In this document: positions 1-5,784 of the stretch, one piece after another
Layout of the letters: the number at the start of each line of letters is the position of its first letter
Position numbering within the stretch: the first letter of the stretch is position 1
Source: JANWYQ01 sp034432445
GTDB lineage: Bacteria; Chloroflexota; Anaerolineae; JAAEKA01
DNA length: 8,570 nt
Assembly: GCA_034432445.1 (NCBI GenBank)
Contig: DAOUBX010000214.1
Coordinates: forward strand, 1 to 8,570
Reading direction: 5' to 3'
Position numbers and translations under genes: made by a program
The notes under the pieces: generated by a model
Database searches by the model: none
What the model was told of the DNA's origin: nothing
The model's input: only the letters and a program-made list of their open reading frames with translations

Positions 1-90
1 ACTTGCGACCGGTTCCCAGCTTGAGCCGGCTCTGCAGACGCCCTGGCCAGCGCAGCCTTAAGTGCCCGGCACCTAGGGCTGAATAGTTGC
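1..90 (+). repeat. Left copy of an inverted flanking repeat (partial, runs off the window start)
   Basis: This stretch upstream of the uridine kinase gene reappears in inverted orientation at 8481-8570. The best block is 61-90 against the reverse complement of 8510-8481: 26 of 30 bases match without gaps, with mismatches at 62, 76, 83 and 89. Outside it, further blocks keep the same order: 47-51 with 8520-8516, 28-39 with 8543-8532 (10 of 12), 11-14 with 8547-8544, and 1-10 with 8559-8550 (9 of 10), separated by linkers of different length. Similarity stops after position 90, suggesting an element end there. The core holds the palindrome GTGCCCGGCAC (62-72). I do not recognise the family. A transposon-like end, a dispersed intergenic repeat or a structured RNA are all possible. 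Confidence 0.75.
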
Positions 91-112
91 CGCTTGCCCA
101 GGAGAAACAGCT

Positions 113-799
113 ATGAACGATACCCCCTCCCCAAGTTCTGAGCGCATCACGCCGCTGATCATCGGCGTAGCGGGCGGCAGCGGCTCCGGCAAGACCACCG
201 TCGCCCACCGCATTCTCGAGCAGGTCGGCTGGAGTCGCATTGCGTTCATCCAACACGACTCGTACTACCACGACGCAGCGAACCTACCGCTGGATGCCCG
301 CGCCAAGCTCAACTTCGATCACCCCGATGCCCTGGAGACCTCGCTGCTCATCAAGCATCTGCAGCTCTTGCGCAGCGGCCAGGCCGTAGACATTCCGGTT
401 TACGATTTTCGCACGCACACCCGTCGCGCCGAGACGCGACGGGTCATCCCTGAGCCGGTGATCCTGGTCGAAGGGATCTTGATCTTTGTCGAGCCGGCAC
501 TGCGCGCCCTGTTCGACGTCAAGATCTTCGTTGACACGGACCCCGACATCCGTTTCATCCGCAGGCTCACCCGTGATATGAAGGAGCGCGGCCGGTCGCT
601 CGACTCGGTGGTCGAGCAATACCTCTACACCGTGCGCCCGATGCACCTCGAGTTCGTCGAGCCTAGCAAGCGCTACGCCGACGTCATCATCCCTGAGGGA
701 GGACGCAACACAGTGGCGCTGGACCTGGTGGTGTCCCGCATTCAAGCGTTGTTGCCCCGCGTGGCGGAGACAGCAGACGCAAGTGAGGCTAGTACATGA
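113..799 (+). CDS. udk: Uridine kinase (uridine/cytidine kinase, PRK/UPRTase-like P-loop kinase)
   Basis: Cytoplasmic pyrimidine-salvage enzyme that phosphorylates uridine (and cytidine) to UMP (CMP) using a nucleoside triphosphate. The 228-residue product has a Walker A loop, GGSGSGKT, at residues 21-28. The other Udk signatures follow: HDSYYHD (48-54), NFDHPDA (67-73), PVYDFRTHTR (95-104), EGILIF (120-125) and the arginine-rich lid around RRLTRDMKERGR (150-161). The C-terminal PMHLEFVEPSKRYADVIIP segment (176-194) is also typical. Length is slightly above the usual 205-215 residues because of short N- and C-terminal tails. The ATG is preceded by AGGAG at 100-104. The stop overlaps the next start by 4 bp, so the gene looks translationally coupled to the sugar-nucleotide genes. 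A link to UDP-sugar supply is my inference; the family assignment is firm. Confidence 0.93.
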   Translation: MNDTPSPSSERITPLIIGVAGGSGSGKTTVAHRILEQVGWSRIAFIQHDSYYHDAANLPLDARAKLNFDHPDALETSLLIKHLQLLRSGQAVDIPVYDFRTHTRRAETRRVIPEPVILVEGILIFVEPALRALFDVKIFVDTDPDIRFIRRLTRDMKERGRSLDSVVEQYLYTVRPMHLEFVEPSKRYADVIIPEGGRNTVALDLVVSRIQALLPRVAETADASEAST

Positions 800-1866
800 T
801 CAACATCGGTCAGGTGGGGTTGGGCCAGTGGGGTCCGAACGTATTGCGCAACTTCGCCGCCTTGCCCGGCGTGCGCGTCAAGATGTGCTGTGATCTAGAC
901 GAGACGGCGTTGCAGCGCGCTGCCCTCCAAGTGCCTAGGCTGGAGACCACCACGGAGTACCGGCGCTTGCTCGACGATCCCGACCTCCAGGCTATCGTGG
1001 TCACGGCCCCTTCGGCTGCGCATTACGAGCTGGCCAAGGCCGCCTTGCTCAGCGGTCGTCACGTCTTCGTGGAAAAGCCCATCGCCTTGACGGCCGCGCA
1101 TGCCGCCGAGCTGGTCGCGCTGGCCGACGCCGGTCGGCGCGTGCTCATGGTGGGACACCTGCTCCTGTACCACCCCGCAGTGGCCAGCCTCAAGCGCCTG
1201 GTTGACCATGGCGACCTGGGCGAGATCTACTACATTTACACTAGCCGGCTGAACCTGGGTCAGGTGCGGCGCCACGAGAACGCCATGTGGAGCCTGGCGC
1301 CCCACGACATCTCGGTGATCCTCTACCTGCTGGGCGAAGAGCCGACCACCGTGGCCGCGCAGGGCCTTACCTACCTGCAACCCGGCGTGCCCGACACCGT
1401 TTTCTTGACGCTGCGTTTTGCCAGCGGACGCGCCGCACACGTCCATGTGAGCTGGCTCGATCCGCACAAGGTGCGCCGCATTACCGTGGTGGGCAGCCGC
1501 AAGATGGCCGTCTTCGACGACATCGAAGCCACCGAGAAGCTGCGCATCTACGACAAGGGTGTCAATCCGCCCGACTACGACAGCTATGGCGATGCGCTGA
1601 GCCTGCGCTTTGGCGACATCTACATCCCGCGCGTGGACATGCGCGAACCGTTGCGCCTGGAGTGCCAGCACTTCGTCGATTGCATTGTACAGGGCAAGAC
1701 TCCGCTCAGCGATGGTCGCAACGGCCTACAGGTGCTGCGCGTGCTGGAGGCCGGGCAGCGATCGCTGGAGCGCAGTGGGCAACCGGTGGCGCTGGACGAT
1801 GTTGCCGGTGAGACGGGCGAAAGGGAGGACGAAAAGCAAGCCAAGAATGGAAAGGACGACAAATGA
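796..1866 (+). CDS. Gfo/Idh/MocA-family sugar-nucleotide dehydrogenase, WbpB/WlbA/GnnA-like
   Basis: Predicted NAD(P)-dependent oxidoreductase. The N-terminal Rossmann fold begins with the dinucleotide-binding motif GLGQWG (residues 8-13). The family EKP motif at 93-95 supplies the presumed catalytic Lys94, and MWSLAPHDIS (164-173) supplies the His-Asp pair characteristic of sugar dehydrogenases. The C-terminal alpha/beta domain follows to about residue 335. With an acetyltransferase, aminotransferase and 2-epimerase directly downstream, the likely reaction is oxidation of C3 of a UDP-GlcNAc-type nucleotide, giving the 3-keto substrate for transamination (WbpB/WlbA or GnnA role). The exact substrate cannot be read from sequence. 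The last ~19 residues (338-356) are a charged, low-complexity tail encoded by purine-rich DNA and look non-conserved. The start is set by the ATGA overlap with the kinase gene and a GAGG at 785-788. The gene ends in another ATGA overlap. Confidence 0.85.
   Translation: MINIGQVGLGQWGPNVLRNFAALPGVRVKMCCDLDETALQRAALQVPRLETTTEYRRLLDDPDLQAIVVTAPSAAHYELAKAALLSGRHVFVEKPIALTAAHAAELVALADAGRRVLMVGHLLLYHPAVASLKRLVDHGDLGEIYYIYTSRLNLGQVRRHENAMWSLAPHDISVILYLLGEEPTTVAAQGLTYLQPGVPDTVFLTLRFASGRAAHVHVSWLDPHKVRRITVVGSRKMAVFDDIEATEKLRIYDKGVNPPDYDSYGDALSLRFGDIYIPRVDMREPLRLECQHFVDCIVQGKTPLSDGRNGLQVLRVLEAGQRSLERSGQPVALDDVAGETGEREDEKQAKNGKDDK
1806..1866 (+). other. Purine-rich 3' end of the dehydrogenase gene, including the next gene's Shine-Dalgarno
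   Basis: This stretch is almost entirely purines with scattered C and differs from the mixed-codon DNA before it. It encodes the Glu/Lys/Asp-rich tail of the dehydrogenase and contains AAAGGA at 1851-1856, six bases before the acetyltransferase ATG at 1863. GGACGA occurs at 1827-1832 and 1854-1859. The texture resembles the purine arms of the repeats at 3765-3846 and 4096-4191, but no clean period is visible, so membership in the same repeat family is only a suggestion. Confidence 0.35.
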
Positions 1867-2624
1867 GCATGTCGAGTGCCAGCTATATCGCTAGTTCGGC
1901 GGAGATCGGGGAGGGATGCGTCTTGGGCTATGGCGTCGTGATCGAGGCGGGCGCGCGGCTGGGGCCAGGGTGCACCGTCGGCCACCACGCCGTGATCCAC
2001 GCCGGCGTGCAAATCGGCGCCGGTTGCCGCATCGAGGACCACGCTGTGCTCGGCCGACAGCCCCGACCGGCGCCGACCAGCACCGTCAAGGTGCCCAAGG
2101 ATCTGCCGCCGCTGGTGATCGGCGAGGAAACCAGCATCGGCACGGGTGCCGTGATCTACACGGGCAGCAGCATCGGCCGCCGCTGCCTGATCGGCGACCT
2201 GGCTTTTGTGCGCGAGCAGGTGCAGATCGGTGACCGCGTGATCGTAGGGACGCACGTCACGGTCGAGAATGAGGTTAGCATCGGTAACGGCGTCAAGATC
2301 CAGACCGGCGCCTACATCACGGCCTGGACCACCATCGAGGACGACTGCTTCATCGCGCCCTGCGTGGTCACCACCAACGACAACTACATGGGACGCACGG
2401 CGCGGCGTTTCGCCGAACGCGGCGGCGCAGTGATTCGCCGCGGCGCGCGCGTCGGCGCCAACGTCACCTTGTTGCCCAACATCGAGGTTGGCGCCGAAGC
2501 GTTTGTGGCAGCCGGATCGGTCGTCAGCCGGCCGGTCGCACCCGCTACCCTCGTGATGGGCAGCCCAGCCCGGCCGCGCCGCGCCGTGCCGGAGGAAGAG
2601 TTCGCTGCGGCGCAGGGGAAATAG
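1863..2624 (+). CDS. Left-handed beta-helix (hexapeptide) N-acetyltransferase, WbpD/WlbB-like
   Basis: Predicted acyl-CoA-dependent acetyltransferase of the hexapeptide-repeat superfamily, normally a trimer. Isoleucine/valine-rich hexad repeats run over residues 12-64, then 84-170, and finish with RVGANVTLLPNIEVG (196-210). TTNDNY at 170-175 followed by an RRGARVGAN-type segment corresponds to the TN...GA.LGAN region of sugar-nucleotide 3-N-acetyltransferases such as WbpD. VMGSPAR (231-237) is the usual end of these coils. At 253 residues it is longer than the ~190-residue WbpD group; the extra length is an additional N-terminal helix block plus a Pro-rich linker (66-83). The neighbouring C3 dehydrogenase and aminotransferase suggest it acetylates a 3-amino group on a UDP-sugar. 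A different acyl acceptor is possible. The start overlaps the upstream stop as ATGA; an in-frame ATG at 1869 is an alternative. Confidence 0.85.
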   Translation: MSMSSASYIASSAEIGEGCVLGYGVVIEAGARLGPGCTVGHHAVIHAGVQIGAGCRIEDHAVLGRQPRPAPTSTVKVPKDLPPLVIGEETSIGTGAVIYTGSSIGRRCLIGDLAFVREQVQIGDRVIVGTHVTVENEVSIGNGVKIQTGAYITAWTTIEDDCFIAPCVVTTNDNYMGRTARRFAERGGAVIRRGARVGANVTLLPNIEVGAEAFVAAGSVVSRPVAPATLVMGSPARPRRAVPEEEFAAAQGK

Positions 2625-2660
2625 GCCAGTACACAAGTCTACCGACGAAAGAAGCTTACA

Positions 2661-3764
2661 ATGATTCCGATTCTCGACCTGAAGGTTCAGTACGATCAGC
2701 TGCGCGAGGAGATCGCTGCAGCGTTGCAGGCGGTCATGGACAGTGGCAACTTCGTGTTGGGGCCAGACGTAAAGGCGCTGGAGAAGGAGGTCGCGGCCTA
2801 TTGCGGCTGTCGCTACGGCGTAGGCGTGGCTTCCGGCACCGATGCGCTGCGCCTGTCCCTGGCCGCCCTCGGCATCGGTCCGGGCGACGAGGTCATCACG
2901 ACGCCTTTCACCTTCGTGGCGACGGCCAACACCATCAGCCACAGCGGCGCGCGACCGGTGTTTGTGGACATCGACCCGCAGACCTACAACATCGATCCCG
3001 CCGCCGTTGCTGCCGCCGTCACCCCACGTACCAAAGCCATTGTGCCTGTGCACCTGTACGGCCAGCCGGCAGCGATGGACGAGCTGCTGACGATCGCCGA
3101 GCGCCACGGCCTGGCCATCATCGAGGACGCCGCCCAGGCCATCGGCGCCGAAGACCGGGGCCGCCGCGCCGGCAGCATGGGCGTGGTGGGCTGCCTCAGC
3201 TTCTATCCCACCAAGAACCTGGGCGCGTACGGCGACGCCGGCATGGTGGTCACCAACGATCCCAGCCTGGCCGACAAACTGGACGTGCTGCGCCGCCAGG
3301 GCGGCAAGACCAAGTACTACCACGAGGTGCTCGGCTTCAACAGCCGGCTGGACACGATGCAGGCGGCGATCTTGCGCGTCAAGCTGCGCTACCTGGATCG
3401 CTGGCAAGAGGCGCGACGTGAGGCCGCTTGCCGTTACGACGGCCTTCTGACAGCAGCCGGCGTCCCCGTTACAACACCCTACGTGCGACCCGGCGTGCGC
3501 CACGTGTATCACCAGTACACCATCCGCGCGCCGCAGCGCGACGAGCTTGCTGAGTTCCTCAAGCAGCGCGGCATCGGCACCATGATCTACTACCCGCTGC
3601 CGTTGCACCGGCAAGGACTGTACAAGGACCTCGGCATGGGCGAGGGTTCTTTGCCCCATGCCGAAGCCGCCGGCCGTGAGGTCCTCTCGCTGCCCATGTA
3701 TCCCGAGCTGACCGCGGCGCAACAGGAGGAGATTGTGGCAGCGGTGGCGGAGTTCTATGGGTAG
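2661..3764 (+). CDS. DegT/DnrJ/EryC1/StrS sugar aminotransferase, WbpE/WlbC-like
   Basis: PLP-dependent fold-type I aminotransferase that transfers an amino group, usually from glutamate, onto a keto sugar nucleotide. The 367 residues match the family's usual length. Visible landmarks: SGTDAL (58-63) for the PLP phosphate, ITTPFTFVATAN (79-90), IIEDAAQA with Asp156 contacting the pyridine nitrogen, and SFYPTKNLGAYGDAG with Lys185 as the Schiff-base lysine. FNSRLD (226-231) and the C-terminal YYPLPLH (310-316) complete the set. The gap to the acetyltransferase gene is 36 bp, with a weak AAAGAAG (2648-2654) before the ATG. Given the upstream dehydrogenase, the likely step is amination at C3 of a 3-keto UDP-GlcNAc-type sugar. 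Family assignment is firm; the carbon position is inferred from context. Confidence 0.9.
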   Translation: MIPILDLKVQYDQLREEIAAALQAVMDSGNFVLGPDVKALEKEVAAYCGCRYGVGVASGTDALRLSLAALGIGPGDEVITTPFTFVATANTISHSGARPVFVDIDPQTYNIDPAAVAAAVTPRTKAIVPVHLYGQPAAMDELLTIAERHGLAIIEDAAQAIGAEDRGRRAGSMGVVGCLSFYPTKNLGAYGDAGMVVTNDPSLADKLDVLRRQGGKTKYYHEVLGFNSRLDTMQAAILRVKLRYLDRWQEARREAACRYDGLLTAAGVPVTTPYVRPGVRHVYHQYTIRAPQRDELAEFLKQRGIGTMIYYPLPLHRQGLYKDLGMGEGSLPHAEAAGREVLSLPMYPELTAAQQEEIVAAVAEFYG

Positions 3765-3846
3765 GACAGGCAAACAAATCGACAGGTAGACAAGGAAGTG
3801 CTCTGTCTGGGCTTGTTTCCTTGTGTACACGCCTGCTCAATTCGCC
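3765..3846. repeat. Two-armed degenerate short-repeat element between aminotransferase and epimerase genes
   Basis: Starting just after the aminotransferase stop, the trinucleotide ACA recurs every 8 bases on the + strand at about 3766, 3774, 3782 and 3790, within GGACAGGC, AAACAAAT, CGACAGGT and AGACAAGG. The following ~30 bases carry the same kind of ACA-centred purine-rich units on the - strand. The strongest complementary pair is GTAGACAAGGAA (3786-3797) with TTCCTTGTGTAC (3817-3828), 11 of 12 complementary with a 19-base loop. No Shine-Dalgarno is visible before the epimerase ATG at 3847, so the hairpin sits close to the start codon. It may be a mobile or expanding mini-repeat, or simply a stem affecting expression of the second half of the operon. 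Confidence 0.6.
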
Positions 3847-5022
3847 ATGAACATCTTTACGATCGTTGGCGCTCGTCCACAGTTCATCAAAGCCGGGCCG
3901 GTGAGCCGGGTGTTGCGGCAGCGGCACCGCGAGACCCTGGTGCATACCGGCCAGCACTACGACTACGGCATGTCGGCTGTGTTCTTCGCTGAACTGGGTA
4001 TTCCGGAGCCGGATGTCAACCTGGGCATCGGCTCCGGTCCTCACGGCCAGCAGACCGGTCGCATGTTGATGGCGATCGAGGAGTTGTTGCTCGAGCTCCT
4101 CCGGCTTTCCCGGTTTCCCGGCCAATCGCACGTCTCTGGGGAACTTGAGGAACCGGGGAGGCTAAAGGAACGCGAGGAACCGAGAGAGCTGAGGGTTCGG
4201 CCGGCCTGTGTGCTCGTCTATGGCGACACCAACTCCACTCTGGCCGGCGCGCTGGCTGCCGTCAAGCTGGGCATTCCCGTGGCCCACGTGGAGGCCGGCC
4301 TGCGCAGCTTCAACCGCGCCATGCCGGAGGAGCACAACCGCGTCCTCACCGACCACTGCGCCGATCTGCTCTTCTGTCCTACGCAGACCGCCGTGGACCT
4401 GCTGGCGCGTGAGGGCATCACCCGTGGCGTGCACCTGGTGGGCGATGTGATGGTCGATGCCCTGCTGACCCATGCTGATCTGGCTCGCCAGCGCTCGTCG
4501 ATCCTCATCCGGCTGGACTTGGCGCCGCAGCGCTATTTGCTGGCAACGGTGCACCGGCCCTACAATACGGATGCGCCCGACAACCTGCACAGCATCTTCG
4601 CCGCTTTCAACGACATCCATCGCCTAACCGGCGAGCCGATCATCCTGCCCTTGCATCCGCGCACCGCCAAGATCATCGACGACTTGCAGCTCAAGCCGCC
4701 CGCCGGTGTGCAGTGCATCGAACCCGTGGGCTACCTGGACATGCTGGCGCTGGAGCAGGCTGCACGGCTGATCCTCACCGACTCCGGCGGCGTCCAGAAA
4801 GAGGCGTATTGCTTCGGCGTGCCTTGCGTGACGTTGCGGCCAGAAACCGAATGGATCGAGACCGTGCAGGCCGGCTGGAACATCGTCGTGGGCGCCGACC
4901 GGCAAGCCATTGCACAAGCCGCCACAGCCCATGACTGGCCGACCGCACCGCCTCCGCCCCTGTTCGGCGACGGCCACGCCGCCGAGCGCATTGTAGCCTT
5001 GTTGGAGCAAGCATACGCATGA
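3847..5022 (+). CDS. UDP-N-acetylglucosamine 2-epimerase (non-hydrolysing) family, WecB/WbpI-like, with in-frame insertion
   Basis: Cytoplasmic enzyme of GT-B fold that epimerises C2 of UDP-GlcNAc or its 3-acetamido derivatives to the manno form. I chose the ATG at 3847 because the protein then begins MNIFTIVGARPQFIK, the canonical start of this family; the GTG at 3823 would add eight residues encoded by the repeat. Motifs in the 391-residue product: GARPQFIK (8-15), YGDTNSTLAG (125-134), HVEAGLRS (147-154), MPEE (159-162), TVHRPYNTD (234-242), LPLHPRT (267-273), DSGGVQKEA (312-320) and RPETEW (331-336). Between LLLE (80-83) and RVRP (116-119) lie about 32 extra residues with no family counterpart; catalytic motifs on both sides are intact. 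Next to dehydrogenase, acetyltransferase and aminotransferase genes, a WbpI-like role on a 2,3-diacetamido UDP-sugar is likely, but plain WecB activity cannot be excluded. Confidence 0.9.
   Translation: MNIFTIVGARPQFIKAGPVSRVLRQRHRETLVHTGQHYDYGMSAVFFAELGIPEPDVNLGIGSGPHGQQTGRMLMAIEELLLELLRLSRFPGQSHVSGELEEPGRLKEREEPRELRVRPACVLVYGDTNSTLAGALAAVKLGIPVAHVEAGLRSFNRAMPEEHNRVLTDHCADLLFCPTQTAVDLLAREGITRGVHLVGDVMVDALLTHADLARQRSSILIRLDLAPQRYLLATVHRPYNTDAPDNLHSIFAAFNDIHRLTGEPIILPLHPRTAKIIDDLQLKPPAGVQCIEPVGYLDMLALEQAARLILTDSGGVQKEAYCFGVPCVTLRPETEWIETVQAGWNIVVGADRQAIAQAATAHDWPTAPPPPLFGDGHAAERIVALLEQAYA
4096..4191. repeat. In-frame two-armed repeat insertion inside the epimerase gene
   Basis: The left arm (about 4097-4123) is pyrimidine-rich; on the - strand it reads GGGAAACC, GGGAAAGC, CGGAGGAG, a period of 8. 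The right arm (about 4139-4192) on the + strand is a degenerate 9-mer: GGAACTTGA, GGAACCGGG, GAGGCTAAA, GGAACGCGA, GGAACCGAG, AGAGCTGAG. 4097-4117 is partly complementary to 4150-4169 (about 15 of 20 with one gap). In the protein it encodes a hydrophilic segment containing two EEP triplets (101-103 and 110-112). It falls exactly where family members run directly from the helix ending LLLE to the VYGDTNS strand. I infer an inserted mini-element that kept the frame; slow expansion of short repeats is the alternative. Confidence 0.6.
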
Positions 5023-5750
5023 GAGCTGTCATCTTGGCCGGCGGCAAAGGCCGCCGGCTCCGCCCTTACACCACGGTGTTGCCCAAGCCGCTGATGCCCT
5101 TGGGCGACCTGCCCATCATAGAGGTGGTGCTGCGCCAGTTGGCGCACCACGGCTTCGACGACGTGACCATGGCCGTGGGCTATCTGGCCGAGCTGTTGAT
5201 GGCCTATTGCGGGGACGGCAGCAAGTTCGGCGTGCGGCTCAGCTACTCCAAAGAAGAGGCGCCGCTGGGCACCGCCGGTCCCTTGGCCTTGATCGACGGT
5301 CTGCGCCAGGGCGACACGTTCCTGGTGATGAACGGTGACGTGCTGACCACGCTGGACATCGGCGCCATGCTGCATCAGCACAAGGCCAACGGCGCTGTAG
5401 CCACCATCGCCACGCACCGCCGCGAGGCCCAGATCAACTACGGCATCATCGAAAGCGACGGCGATGGTCGCGTGACCGCCTACATCGAGAAGCCCACCTA
5501 CACCTACCGCGTCAGCATGGGCATCTACGCGCTCGAGCCGGTCGTGCTCGATCACATCACCCCCGGCGACTATCTGGACCTGCCCGACCTGGTGCGCCGG
5601 CTGATGACCGCAAGTCAGCCGGTAATGGCCTACCCCTTCGACGGCTACTGGCTCGACATCGGTCGTCACGATGACTACGAGCGCGCGGTGGAGGAGTTCG
5701 AGGCCATGCGGCCGCAGCTGCTTGGGCTACCCAGCGCGAGCTTAGGATGA
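5019..5750 (+). CDS. Sugar-1-phosphate nucleotidyltransferase (NTP_transferase family)
   Basis: Predicted cytoplasmic enzyme joining a sugar 1-phosphate to an NTP, giving an NDP-sugar and pyrophosphate. The 243-residue product is a single Rossmann-like nucleotidyltransferase domain. The signature LAGGKGRRLRPYT is at 6-18, PKP at 22-24, PLGTAGPL at 82-89 and MNGDVLT at 104-110 with Asp107 as probable metal ligand. EKP at 157-159 is the sugar-phosphate side, and WLDIGRHDDY (211-220) is the usual C-terminal motif. No hexapeptide acyltransferase domain follows, unlike GlmU. The family includes glucose-1-phosphate thymidylyl/uridylyl- and mannose-1-phosphate guanylyltransferases, and I cannot separate these by eye. 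It does not belong to the WbpB-D-E-I route, so it probably activates a second sugar of the same glycan. The start overlaps the epimerase stop by 4 bp. Confidence 0.87.
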   Translation: MRAVILAGGKGRRLRPYTTVLPKPLMPLGDLPIIEVVLRQLAHHGFDDVTMAVGYLAELLMAYCGDGSKFGVRLSYSKEEAPLGTAGPLALIDGLRQGDTFLVMNGDVLTTLDIGAMLHQHKANGAVATIATHRREAQINYGIIESDGDGRVTAYIEKPTYTYRVSMGIYALEPVVLDHITPGDYLDLPDLVRRLMTASQPVMAYPFDGYWLDIGRHDDYERAVEEFEAMRPQLLGLPSASLG

Positions 5751-5784
5751 TCCAAGAGACGTTTTGCTGCACCTTTGGGTCGCT

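Noticed and set aside
1..112. A sigma70-type promoter upstream of udk
   Set aside because: I see no convincing -35/-10 pair with normal spacing. The A/T-rich AATAGTT at 82-88 is part of the repeat core and is not sufficient evidence.
2801..3421. A 206-codon + strand frame inside the aminotransferase gene
   Set aside because: Arg/Gly/Pro/His-rich out-of-frame translation of a clearly identified gene; no domain.
1620..3830. A 736-codon open frame on the - strand spanning parts of four + strand features
   Set aside because: It lies antisense to three well-supported genes. Its translation is His/Asp/Val/Ala-rich low complexity with no domain, as expected from GC-biased third codon positions opposite real genes.
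3823..3846. GTG at 3823 as start of the epimerase
   Set aside because: It lies in the right arm of the repeat without a Shine-Dalgarno, while the ATG at 3847 gives the canonical MNIFTIVGARPQFIK start.
3765..4191. Short-period repeats read as a possible CRISPR array
   Set aside because: Units are only 8-9 bases and degenerate, with no 25-40-base identical repeats or unique spacers and no cas genes.
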